From UBA6265 sp964526965 (GTDB lineage: Bacteria > Chloroflexota > Chloroflexia > Thermomicrobiales > UBA6265), in NCBI GenBank assembly GCA_964526965.1, contig CAZGML010000013.1, forward strand, positions 6,318-70,317: DNA of 64,000 nt. The letters are read 5' to 3'. Below the pieces are notes generated by a model. The model was not told the DNA's origin, ran no database searches, and saw only the letters and a program-made list of their open reading frames with translations. Below, piece by piece: positions 26,901-35,409 of this stretch. A program made the position numbers and the translations under genes. Numbering within the stretch: position 1 is the stretch's first letter; every line of letters starts with the position of its first letter.

Positions 26901-27272
26901 ATGGCACAACGATTTTCAGAACCACTGTTTGTCATTAGTGTCGCGGCGCGCCTCGTAGAAATGCATCCGCAGACACTCCGAAAGTATGAACGCGAAGGCC
27001 TGGTTGCGCCGTCGCGCACGTCCGGCAACCTCCGTCTTTACTCTGATCAGGATATCGAACGATTGCGTCAGGTGAAATACCTCGTTGAGAAACGCAACAT
27101 GAATCTCGCTGGTGTTCAGATGGCGCTTGACCTCACCCGAGAACTTCTTGCGCTCCGCGAACGCCTCGATACCAAGGATCCCCAAACACGAGTAATGCAC
27201 AAGGAACTAAGCAAAATGCTTGGCATGCTGGGCCACATTGACCAGGAAGAAATTCGCAAACAAGAACGATAG
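26901..27272 (+). CDS. hspR: HspR-like heat-shock repressor (MerR family)
   Basis: This 123-residue MerR-type regulator has the N-terminal helix-turn-helix ISVAARLVEMHPQTLRKYEREGLVAPSRTSGNLRLYSDQDIERL, which is characteristic of HspR. A coiled-coil dimerisation helix follows (MNLAGVQMALDLTRELLALRERL). GGAGG lies seven bases before ATG at 26901; the longer frame upstream runs through the promoter. HspR represses chaperone genes in actinobacteria and relatives, usually with DnaK as cofactor. Here the gene directly precedes clpB, with no dnaK-grpE-dnaJ in the window. Confidence 0.88.
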   Translation: MAQRFSEPLFVISVAARLVEMHPQTLRKYEREGLVAPSRTSGNLRLYSDQDIERLRQVKYLVEKRNMNLAGVQMALDLTRELLALRERLDTKDPQTRVMHKELSKMLGMLGHIDQEEIRKQER

Positions 27273-27322
27273 CAATCTGTCATCTCGGAAATGCTCATCA
27301 ACCTGACTGGAGATGAAAATTA

Positions 27323-29932
27323 ATGGCACAAAACCAGAACTATACAGAGAAGGCCCGGGAAGCAATAGTCTCCGGGCAACGAATTACTGAAGAAAAGAAA
27401 CTCGCCCAATACGAACCGGAAACGCTGCTCTCTGCGCTTGTCGACCAATCCGATGGCATTGTTCCGCAGATCCTGCAGCGATTGCAGGTGGAACCCGAGC
27501 GCGTGAGCCGTGAAGTGGCCTCACTCGTTGATCGCGCACCGAAGCTGCAAATCAGCTCAGAGGCGATCGTGAGTCAGGGCCTGCGAAAGGCGTTGACCGA
27601 CGCGGAGACCGAAGCCGCCGGTTTTGGCGACGAATACATCAGCACCGAGCACCTGTTGCTTGGTATTTTGCGGCAGGAACGCTCTCCCGCAGAATCGCTG
27701 TTGCGCGGCCACGGCGTTGACCGTGAAGCCGTGATGACCGCGTTGACCGAGATCCGCGGCAGCCAGCGAGTAACGGATGAGAATCCGGAAGGTAAATACC
27801 AGGCGCTGGAAAAGTACGGCCGCGACCTTACGGAAGTCGCCCAACTCGGCAAGCTCGACCCCGTAATCGGCCGTGACGAAGAGATTCGCAGGGTAATTCA
27901 GGTACTGAGCCGCCGCACCAAGAACAACCCGGTGCTCATCGGTGAGCCAGGTGTTGGTAAGACTGCGATTGCCGAAGGACTCGCCCAACGCATCGTTCGC
28001 GGCGACGTTCCCGAAGACCTGAAGAACAAGAAGATCATCGCGCTCGATATGGGTGCGCTGGTTGCCGGCGCGAAATTCCGCGGTGAATTCGAAGAGCGAC
28101 TTAAGGCGGTACTCGCCGAGGTTACCTCAGCCGATGGTGAGATCATTCTCTTTATCGACGAACTTCACACCGTTGTTGGTGCGGGTGCCGCAGAAGGGTC
28201 TATGGACGCCAGCAACATGCTCAAGCCAATGCTAGCGCGTGGTGAACTCCATGCAATCGGCGCGACTACGCTGAACGAATATCGCCAGCACATCGAGAAG
28301 GATGCGGCCCTTGAACGTCGCTTCCAGCCAGTAATGGTTGGCGAGCCGACAGTCGAAGACACCATCAGTATCCTACGTGGATTGCGAGAGCGATACGAGG
28401 TTCACCACAAGGTGAAAATTCTCGACAGTGCGCTTGTTTCCGCTGCGACACTGAGCGATCGCTACATTGCGGATCGCTTCCTGCCAGACAAGGCGATTGA
28501 CCTCGTGGACGAAGCAGCTTCAAAACTGCGTATGGAAATCACATCCATGCCAGTTGAGCTGGATGAATCCGAGCGGCGCATCATGCAGCTTGAAATCGAG
28601 CGTGAGGCGCTCCGCAAGGAAACCGACGTCGCCAGTAAGGAACGGCTCGAAGCCCTCGAACATGAGTTGGCCAGCCTGAAGGAAGAGCGGGATGCGCTGC
28701 GCAGCCGCTGGGACCAGGAGCGCCAGGCGATCCACAAGATCTCTGAGCTCCGTGACCAGATGGATCACACCAGGGTTGAAATCGAAGCCGCCCAGCGCGC
28801 CTATGATTATAATCGCGCGGCTGAGTTGCAGTACGGCAGCCTGAAGGAGTTGGAGAAGCAACTCAACGAAGAAGAGCAGAGCCTGATTCGGCTTCAATCC
28901 GCCGGCAAGATGCTGAAGGAAGAGGTCGATAGCGAAGATATCGCCGAGGTCGTCAGCCGCTGGACCGGTGTTCCGGTAAGCAAGCTGGTGGAAGGTGAAA
29001 TTGAGAAGCTCCTCACAATGGAGGACCGACTTCACTCGCGTGTGGTTGGCCAGGATCAGGCCATTGGCGCCGTGAGTGATGCTATCCGGCGTGCTCGTGC
29101 CGGCCTGCAGGATCCTAATCGACCGCTTGGAAGTTTCATCTTCCTCGGCCCGACCGGAGTTGGTAAAACTGAACTGGCTCGCGCCCTGGCGGAATTCATG
29201 TTCGATAGCGATCAGGCAATGATTCGAATCGACATGAGCGAATACATGGAGAAGCACAGTGTCAGCCGCCTGATTGGTGCGCCTCCCGGCTACGTCGGTT
29301 ACGACGAGGGCGGCCAGCTGACTGAAGCTGTGCGTCGACGTCCCTACTCCGTGGTGCTGTTCGACGAAATCGAAAAGGCCCACCCGGATGTATTCAACGT
29401 TCTCCTGCAGGTGCTGGACGACGGTCGCGTGACTGACAGCCAGGGACGCACGGTGGACTTCAAGAACACCGTCATCATCATGACGAGTAACATCGGCTCG
29501 CATCTCATCGTCAACCTTGGCACTGGCCAGGATGAGCAGATCGAGAAGCAGGTGATGGATGAATTGCGGGATAACTTCCGTCCAGAGTTCCTGAACCGAA
29601 TCGATGAAACGATCATCTTCCGGCGCCTGTCGAAGGAGCAGATCGCTGACATCGTGCAGATTCAACTGGATGATGTGAGTCGCCGACTCAGTGATCGCGG
29701 CATTACGCTTCAGATCACTGGCGCTGCGAAGGAGCTGTTGGCGACGCTCGGTTACGACCCGGCATACGGTGCTCGACCACTGAAGCGGGTTATCCAGAAG
29801 CAGGTGCTCGATCCAATGGCCCGCAAGCTCCTGGCTGGTGAAATCCACGATGGCGAGATCGTGACTATTGATGCCACGGACTCCGGATTCACCTTCACCG
29901 GGCAGCTTAGTAGTGCGGTTCCGGTCGCGTAA
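27323..29932 (+). CDS. clpB: Chaperone ClpB disaggregase
   Basis: ClpB (869 residues) is a hexameric AAA+ disaggregase that works with DnaK to rescue aggregated proteins. The N-terminal Clp repeats (1-145) are followed by NBD1 with GEPGVGKTA near residue 207, the middle coiled coil (about 410-530) that separates ClpB from ClpA and ClpC, and NBD2 with GPTGVGKTE near 608 and the GYVGYDEGGQLTEAVRRRPYSV stretch. It ends with the usual AYGARPLKRVIQ sensor-2 region. It is 50 bases after hspR in one transcription unit and ends at a strong terminator. Confidence 0.97.
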   Translation: MAQNQNYTEKAREAIVSGQRITEEKKLAQYEPETLLSALVDQSDGIVPQILQRLQVEPERVSREVASLVDRAPKLQISSEAIVSQGLRKALTDAETEAAGFGDEYISTEHLLLGILRQERSPAESLLRGHGVDREAVMTALTEIRGSQRVTDENPEGKYQALEKYGRDLTEVAQLGKLDPVIGRDEEIRRVIQVLSRRTKNNPVLIGEPGVGKTAIAEGLAQRIVRGDVPEDLKNKKIIALDMGALVAGAKFRGEFEERLKAVLAEVTSADGEIILFIDELHTVVGAGAAEGSMDASNMLKPMLARGELHAIGATTLNEYRQHIEKDAALERRFQPVMVGEPTVEDTISILRGLRERYEVHHKVKILDSALVSAATLSDRYIADRFLPDKAIDLVDEAASKLRMEITSMPVELDESERRIMQLEIEREALRKETDVASKERLEALEHELASLKEERDALRSRWDQERQAIHKISELRDQMDHTRVEIEAAQRAYDYNRAAELQYGSLKELEKQLNEEEQSLIRLQSAGKMLKEEVDSEDIAEVVSRWTGVPVSKLVEGEIEKLLTMEDRLHSRVVGQDQAIGAVSDAIRRARAGLQDPNRPLGSFIFLGPTGVGKTELARALAEFMFDSDQAMIRIDMSEYMEKHSVSRLIGAPPGYVGYDEGGQLTEAVRRRPYSVVLFDEIEKAHPDVFNVLLQVLDDGRVTDSQGRTVDFKNTVIIMTSNIGSHLIVNLGTGQDEQIEKQVMDELRDNFRPEFLNRIDETIIFRRLSKEQIADIVQIQLDDVSRRLSDRGITLQITGAAKELLATLGYDPAYGARPLKRVIQKQVLDPMARKLLAGEIHDGEIVTIDATDSGFTFTGQLSSAVPVA

Positions 29933-29942
29933 ACTATCACGC

Positions 29943-29978
29943 AGAAGTGCCACGGCGTATCAGGCCTGTGGCACTTCT
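29943..29978 (+). terminator. Intrinsic terminator after clpB
   Basis: AGAAGTGCCAC and GTGGCACTTCT form an 11-bp perfect stem over a 14-base loop, followed by GACGCTTTT. Confidence 0.8.
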
Positions 29979-30079
29979 GACGCTTTTCCGTAACACTCGG
30001 TAACGGAAGCAACATTATACTGGGGCATATCCCGAAACCGGTTCGGGTGCCAAAACGTGTTCAGGCGAGGAATTCAAAC

Positions 30080-30217
30080 ATGGACTTCGTTATTGGTTTG
30101 ATACAAGCAGCGGTCACACTCGGCGCAATTGCGCTAATTATTGTGGCGCTTGCCTTTTTGATATTGTTGGTTTTCTCGTTGACCACGGTTTTCGACAAAC
30201 GAACCAATAATCAATAG
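30080..30217 (+). CDS. Small single-span membrane protein, 45 residues
   Basis: A short frame encodes a 45-residue protein that begins MDFVIGLIQAAVTLGAIALI, continues with a hydrophobic run to about residue 33, and ends with the polar tail TTVFDKRTNNQ. One long membrane helix with a cytoplasmic positive tail is the obvious reading. GAGG lies nine bases before ATG. It is framed by the clpB terminator upstream and a stem-loop downstream, so it looks like its own unit. Function is unknown. Confidence 0.5.
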   Translation: MDFVIGLIQAAVTLGAIALIIVALAFLILLVFSLTTVFDKRTNNQ

Positions 30218-30249
30218 CGGGATTACCAGTAACACTTCTGGAATCGTCA

Positions 30250-30280
30250 AACGCAAGGGACGAGTATACCGACTTGCGTT
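30250..30280. other. Inverted repeat upstream of the DUF3352 gene
   Basis: AACGCAAG and CTTGCGTT are perfect 8-base arms separated by 15 bases. There is no U-run, so a terminator is doubtful; it could be an operator or an RNA stem 70 bases before the next gene. Confidence 0.3.
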
Positions 30281-30357
30281 GGAGAGATATCCCTCGCACT
30301 GATACGCAATAACTTGACATTGTGATAGGTTATGGAGACAGGATGAAAGGAGACGGC

Positions 30358-32304
30358 ATGAACACATCTGTTGCAACGCTCGTTGCACCTACACGCTCCC
30401 GTGTATGGATCTCATTCGCGCTGGTCGCGGTGCTGATTGCAAGCCTTTTCTCAACCGCCGTTGGGATTCGAGAGGCCTCTGCACAGGAGTCGCAGGCAGG
30501 GTTGGCAGCCGCTACCCCAGCCGACACAGCGCTCTTTATGAGCGTCAATCTCGATCAGGAATCAGATCAGTGGGGACTCGTGTATTCCCTGCTTGAGCGC
30601 GCTGGAATCAGCGACCTGGTCGAAAGCGAGGCTGGAGCGTCTACCGAAGAACTCGGTGATGTAGCTGAAGCAAACAACTTCTCCGGCTCCGGAGCGATTG
30701 TGTTCTCCGATGCGGAGTCACTCGTTTCGTACTCCTCTGGTGACTTCTCCTCCGCCATGGACACCACCATGACCATGGATCCGGTTGACATGACCGAAGA
30801 AATCCCGGAAGGGTTTGCCTTCATCGTGCAGCCAAATGATGCGGATGCGCTTGGCTCCCAGTTTGTCGCCATGACTGAAGAAGAAGCCATGGCCGCCAAC
30901 GCGACGGTTGAAACCGTTGATTACAATGGCGTCACCATTACCTTCTGGGAATCAACCGACCCGGCAAATGCACCAGGCACTGCCACCGCCGTTGTTGACG
31001 GCACTGTGGTGCTTGCTACACGCGCCTCAGACGTTGAGCCGATCATCGATGCTGCCCAGGGCAATATCGACAACCTGGCGGATGCCCAGGGCTTCACTGA
31101 CGTAACCGGCCGTCTCGAAGCCGATACGCTCATGCTTGGGTACATGAACCTGGACGTCATGCTCACCGCATTCCAGAACGATCCCGAGTTCATGGAAGCC
31201 GTCGGCGACCTGGCATCCCCGGATGAAATCGAAGCTGGTAAGGGTCACGTCGGATGGGCCGTTTACGCTTCCGACGCCGGATTCCACATGGACGCCGTCG
31301 TGGTGCCGAACGACACCTCAACACTGAACGAGGTCAGCGAGTTCACACCGTCTATGGCCAGCAAGATGCCAGCTGACATTATGATCTTCAGCGGCTCCAA
31401 CGACCTCTACAGCACTGGCGTTTCCGACATGCTCGGTAGCCTGTTCCAAACCGCGCTGGGCGAGCCCGGCCTGGATGGCACCGCGCCAGCTGCCACCCCA
31501 ACCATGGAAGAAACCTGGGCGATGTTCGAGCAGCAGCTCGGCTTCAACCCGGATTCTGACCTGCTTGCCAAGCTGGACGGCGAGTTCGCCGTATTCCTCG
31601 GCGTGCAGGACCTTGAAAGCGGTATGCCAAATCCGGAGTTCCTCTTCGTTTCCGAAACGTCCGACGCAGCTGGCCTGCAGCAGACCGCTGACACCATTTC
31701 CAACATGGTGGAGATGATGAACGACGGAACCTACGAAGTTAGCACCCGCAGCGTCGATGGTGGCGACCTGACCGTCATCACGCTCGATCCATCCACCACA
31801 GGCGGGCTGCCAATGGTGCTCGAGTACGGCGTGGTGAACGATGAGCTTGTGATTGGCCTGAATGGTGCAATCGACAAGTATCTCGATCCCGCCACTGAGA
31901 AGCTCGCGGATGACGCAAACTTCCAGAACACCATGGATCTGCTGCCGAGCGAGAACGTCACCAACCAGAGCTACATCAACATTGAAGGCCAGGTTATGCC
32001 GTTGCTGGACTGGTTCTCCACAATGCTGATGGGCTCCATGAGCACACTGGACAACCATGAAGAGTGCGCCAACTACGCAACCCAGGCTGAAGCCCAGGAA
32101 GCATACGACGCTGATCCGGGCGAACTCTGGCTGCTCGACATGGACTTCGATGGCGAAGCCTGCGAGGACTTCTTCAACGAATCCAGCGCTGCAGCATCTC
32201 CCGAGTCGATCACCAGCGGAATCAACATTCCGTCTGCCGGCTCTGTCACCTGGGTCGATGGCGACGCCGCCTACACCAGCTCAATTCTGGTGATTGGTGA
32301 CTAG
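30358..32304 (+). CDS. Exported DUF3352-like protein with excalibur domain
   Basis: This is a 648-residue secreted or anchored protein. A signal segment (about residues 1-43, ending REASAQ) precedes a DUF3352-like body that begins AAATPADTALFMSVNLDQESDQW. Near the end, residues 566-606 hold an excalibur-type calcium-binding module: HEECANYATQAEAQEAYD followed by LLDMDFDGEACEDFF, with the DxDxDGxxCE-like loop and paired Cys. A further 40 residues follow, so the module is inserted, not terminal. GGAG six bases before ATG at 30358 decides the start. Function is unknown; cell-surface location is inferred. Confidence 0.8.
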   Translation: MNTSVATLVAPTRSRVWISFALVAVLIASLFSTAVGIREASAQESQAGLAAATPADTALFMSVNLDQESDQWGLVYSLLERAGISDLVESEAGASTEELGDVAEANNFSGSGAIVFSDAESLVSYSSGDFSSAMDTTMTMDPVDMTEEIPEGFAFIVQPNDADALGSQFVAMTEEEAMAANATVETVDYNGVTITFWESTDPANAPGTATAVVDGTVVLATRASDVEPIIDAAQGNIDNLADAQGFTDVTGRLEADTLMLGYMNLDVMLTAFQNDPEFMEAVGDLASPDEIEAGKGHVGWAVYASDAGFHMDAVVVPNDTSTLNEVSEFTPSMASKMPADIMIFSGSNDLYSTGVSDMLGSLFQTALGEPGLDGTAPAATPTMEETWAMFEQQLGFNPDSDLLAKLDGEFAVFLGVQDLESGMPNPEFLFVSETSDAAGLQQTADTISNMVEMMNDGTYEVSTRSVDGGDLTVITLDPSTTGGLPMVLEYGVVNDELVIGLNGAIDKYLDPATEKLADDANFQNTMDLLPSENVTNQSYINIEGQVMPLLDWFSTMLMGSMSTLDNHEECANYATQAEAQEAYDADPGELWLLDMDFDGEACEDFFNESSAAASPESITSGINIPSAGSVTWVDGDAAYTSSILVIGD

Positions 32305-32331
32305 AAACAATCTCACTAACCTGAGATCATG

Positions 32332-32372
32332 CCCGAGGATATGCGAGCATTGCTCCATATCCTCGGGTTTTC
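32332..32372 (+). terminator. Intrinsic terminator after the DUF3352 gene
   Basis: CCCGAGGATATG pairs with CATATCCTCGGG (12 bp) over a 12-base loop, followed by TTTTCT. Confidence 0.85.
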
Positions 32373-32397
32373 TCAGATTACAAAGGTGTAGGGTTCT

Positions 32398-33450
32398 ATG
32401 AATATTGGGTTAATGAAATCGTTGACACAAGCGAACGGTGTTCCGTCCATGGAGGATGAGGTTCGCAAAATCGTTTCCGGCGAACTCCGGGAGCTTGCGA
32501 CCGATGTCCGCGTGGATGTGATGGGCAACGTCATCGGGCACGTAAAGGGTGAAGGTGGCCCCAAGGTGGCTCTGGCCGCGCACATGGACGAAATCGGCTT
32601 CATCGTCCGCTATATCGAAGACGCGGGTTTCCTGCGCCTGCAGCCAGTTGGCGGGTTCGACCCGCGCACGCTGGTGGCCCAGCGCGTGACCGTGCATACC
32701 CGAAACGATGGTCCTCTTGTCGGAACCCTCATGCCGGGCGTAAAGCCAATACACCTGATGGGTCCCAACGACAAAAAGGACCTGGAAGTAAATGACTTCT
32801 TCGTCGACCTGGGTATGTCCGCCGAAATGGTAAAGGCGAAAGTGCAGGTCGGCGACATGATCACCATGCGCCGCGAGTTCGAAGAAATCGGCGATATGGT
32901 CATCAGCAAGAGCCTCGATGACCGCATTGGCGTCTATGTCATGCTGGAAGCGGTGCGCGCGGCCGGCAAGGTGAATGCAGAAATTTATCCGATCGCTACG
33001 GTGCAGGAAGAAGTCGGCCTCCGCGGCGCGACTACGGCTGCTTTCGGCGTTCAGCCGGATATAACCATTGCGCTCGACACCACCATCGCCGGCGACATTC
33101 CTGGTATGCCGAGCGATGCTGCGGTCACGAAGCTCGGTGCCGGCACAGCAATCAAGGTATTTGATAGTTCCCAGCTACCCAATCGAAAGCTGATCGCACA
33201 CTTGCAGAGCATCGCAGAGGAGCAGGAAATCCCCTTCCAGCTGGAAGTACTGCCGCGAGGTGGTACCGATGCTGGCGCGTTCCAGCGAGCTGCTGAAGGG
33301 TCCGTCACCTGCACAATCTCTATTCCTTCTCGCTACGTGCACACAACCAACGAAATGTGCGCAAAGTCGGATATTCAGGCGAGTGTTGACCTGTTGGCGC
33401 AGTTCCTCCGTGAGGCAGGATCACGCGATTACCGCTACGATATGGAATAG
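32398..33450 (+). CDS. M42 family metallopeptidase (second copy)
   Basis: This is a 350-residue M42 aminopeptidase with all metal ligands: AAHMDEIGF (His), SKSLDDRIG (Asp), TVQEEVGLRGA (Glu pair), ALDTTIAGD (Asp) and RYVHTTNEM (His). It is clearly diverged from the copy at 5512-6576 and has a typical length for CelM/YsdC-like members. The ATG at 32398 lacks a good ribosome site; ATG at 32413 is an alternative. It stands after a terminator and just before a peptide-type binding protein, so a role in using imported peptides is plausible but unproven. Confidence 0.9.
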   Translation: MNIGLMKSLTQANGVPSMEDEVRKIVSGELRELATDVRVDVMGNVIGHVKGEGGPKVALAAHMDEIGFIVRYIEDAGFLRLQPVGGFDPRTLVAQRVTVHTRNDGPLVGTLMPGVKPIHLMGPNDKKDLEVNDFFVDLGMSAEMVKAKVQVGDMITMRREFEEIGDMVISKSLDDRIGVYVMLEAVRAAGKVNAEIYPIATVQEEVGLRGATTAAFGVQPDITIALDTTIAGDIPGMPSDAAVTKLGAGTAIKVFDSSQLPNRKLIAHLQSIAEEQEIPFQLEVLPRGGTDAGAFQRAAEGSVTCTISIPSRYVHTTNEMCAKSDIQASVDLLAQFLREAGSRDYRYDME

Positions 33451-33546
33451 AACCGTAACCAAAACGCCGTGCCTGGCGTTTGAATTCAGAGAGCGTTGTT
33501 CAGAGTTGAGCAAACGAAGACAATTTCCTTCGCGAGGAGAATGATC

Positions 33547-35334
33547 GTGACATCATCCAAATCCGAACTCACCGCCTTTCGCAAACTCGTGAATTCCAGC
33601 CAGGTGCGGCAAAACCGTCGTGATTTCCTGCGCGTCTCCGCTATTACCGCAGCGGCTGCGGCAGCACCACTCGGTGGTATTTATGCTCGCCAGGAATCGA
33701 CTCCCGATTCCACTCCGGCCGCATCAAGTTCTGACTTCACGTTGCGATTGCCGTTCAATCCATATGGCGAAGAGGTCATTACGGATCCGCATCGAGCACC
33801 CAACTGGGGTGCATTTTGGGTGATGCTCCCCTACGCGTGGAGCGGACTGCTCCGCTTCGATGAAAACGGGGCTGTTGAAGCCGACCTCGCTGAAAGCGTG
33901 GAGCCTAACGAAGATGGATCCGTCTGGACCGCGACCTTACGCGAAGGCATCGCCTTCGCAGATGGCACGCCGATAACCGCCGAGCACTTCGTACAAAGCT
34001 GGACGCGTGCGCTGGATTCCACACAACTCTCCCCGATGTTTCGGTTCATGGAGCCGATTGTGAATGCCACCGAGATATCCGATGGCGAAAACGTTCCGCT
34101 CGGTGCGGAAGCCGTTGACGACCGCACAATCGAGATCTCACTCACAGAACCGCTTGCGCATTTCCCAAGCTATTTGGCGACGTTTGGATATAGCGTGGTC
34201 CACCCGAATATGGATGCAGATGACGACCAGGAACCGTCCGGATTCCACTCCGGCCCGTGGATGATTACAGACCAAACCGACTCCGAAATCGCCATGAAGC
34301 CGAATCCACATCACTGGAGCGAACAATCCGCAGACGTTGGCCAGATCGTGTGGGCGATCGCTCCTGGTGGAAATACCGATCTAACGATCATCGATTGGTA
34401 CCAGACAGGTGAAATCGCCGTGGCAGATGCGCCTCCGGGCGTGATGAACATCCTCACTGAGGAAGAATCCGCGAACCTGCAGCGGTTTGAGACCCAATCA
34501 TCAACACTGGTGCTGGCTTTGGATTTCCACCAGGCGCCATTCGACGACGTTCGCGTGCGCCGGGCGATTGCTGCGTCGATTGACCGTGCAGTGTGGGCCG
34601 AAGACATCCAACAAAACAACTATGTGCCGGCCGAGAGCTTCTCACCTCCGGTACTTGGTGAGATCGCCGGCTATGAGTCGCCGACGGAGGAGTACTACGA
34701 GGATCCGGCTTCCCTGCTTTCTGATGCGGGGCTCGATCCTGAGGAGTTCGACGGAGAGATTGTTCTCTTCCAACCAGCGCTCGATTCACAGGAAGCCATT
34801 GAGCGAACGGCGCAGTTGGTCACCATGATCAACGATGCAACAGGCTTGTTGATCTCACACGATACGTCACTCACCGCCGAGCAGATTACCGCTGTTCGCC
34901 AGGATGTGGGCGGTCTGCAAATGAACCTGGTGCAGTGGCAGCTTGCTACGGAGCAGCCTGACCTGCTCGCAGTCATGAGTCAGGAAAGCGAGTACAACGC
35001 AGGGTGGGTGAACTGGGAGCCTAACTTGGAGGATTCCGGCGACTATACACCCGGTGCCGATGCAGCTACCTATGACGAACTGATCGCTACCGCGCAGTCA
35101 ACCCTGGATGAAGAAGAGCGGAACGCAGCGTATGCCGAAGCGGAGGAGCTGCTGCTCAAGAACGCTGTACTCGTTCCACTCGGATTCTGGAACCCTGCCT
35201 ACCTGCAGAAACCCTGGCTGCAGGGCACACGGCAGGGCCCGTGGAGTGGCTCCACGCCGGTCAGTATTGATGCCGAAGTAACTGTGGACACCGATATGAT
35301 CAACGCGACGCCTCAGTCAACGCCCGGTTCATAA
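33547..35334 (+). CDS. Tat-exported ABC transporter substrate-binding protein (family 5)
   Basis: This 595-residue binding protein of the DppA/OppA type has a twin-arginine signal (NRRDFLRVSAITAAAAAAPLGG) and a Ser/Thr/Pro linker. The mature part begins FTLRLPFNPYGEEV. Family marks are AESVEPNEDGSVWTATLREGIAFADGTPITAEHFVQSWTRAL and DDVRVRRAIAASIDRA. GTG at 33547 is chosen because GAGGAG is seven bases upstream; ATG at 33541 would leave only one base. No permease or ATPase genes are adjacent, so it must share a transporter encoded elsewhere. It likely binds oligopeptides. A terminator follows. Confidence 0.9.
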   Translation: MTSSKSELTAFRKLVNSSQVRQNRRDFLRVSAITAAAAAAPLGGIYARQESTPDSTPAASSSDFTLRLPFNPYGEEVITDPHRAPNWGAFWVMLPYAWSGLLRFDENGAVEADLAESVEPNEDGSVWTATLREGIAFADGTPITAEHFVQSWTRALDSTQLSPMFRFMEPIVNATEISDGENVPLGAEAVDDRTIEISLTEPLAHFPSYLATFGYSVVHPNMDADDDQEPSGFHSGPWMITDQTDSEIAMKPNPHHWSEQSADVGQIVWAIAPGGNTDLTIIDWYQTGEIAVADAPPGVMNILTEEESANLQRFETQSSTLVLALDFHQAPFDDVRVRRAIAASIDRAVWAEDIQQNNYVPAESFSPPVLGEIAGYESPTEEYYEDPASLLSDAGLDPEEFDGEIVLFQPALDSQEAIERTAQLVTMINDATGLLISHDTSLTAEQITAVRQDVGGLQMNLVQWQLATEQPDLLAVMSQESEYNAGWVNWEPNLEDSGDYTPGADAATYDELIATAQSTLDEEERNAAYAEAEELLLKNAVLVPLGFWNPAYLQKPWLQGTRQGPWSGSTPVSIDAEVTVDTDMINATPQSTPGS

Positions 35335-35355
35335 ATCAGATTCAAACAGAGACTG

Positions 35356-35383
35356 AAAGGGCGGGCCGTTTGGCCCGCCCTTT
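35356..35383. terminator. Bidirectional terminator between convergent genes
   Basis: AAAGGGCGGGCC and GGCCCGCCCTTT form a perfect 12-bp stem with a GTTT loop, between the binding-protein gene and the GH57 gene. Confidence 0.88.
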
Positions 35384-35409
35384 GCATGAATAATGTTTGA
35401 GAGGTGCGG

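Noticed and set aside
28520..29953. 477-codon open frame on the minus strand opposite clpB
   Set aside because: It mirrors the clpB coding strand; clpB motifs are complete and the mirror protein has no recognisable domain.
31318..32058. 246-codon minus-strand frame opposite the DUF3352 gene
   Set aside because: Shadow of a long high-G+C coding frame; no ribosome site or known motif.
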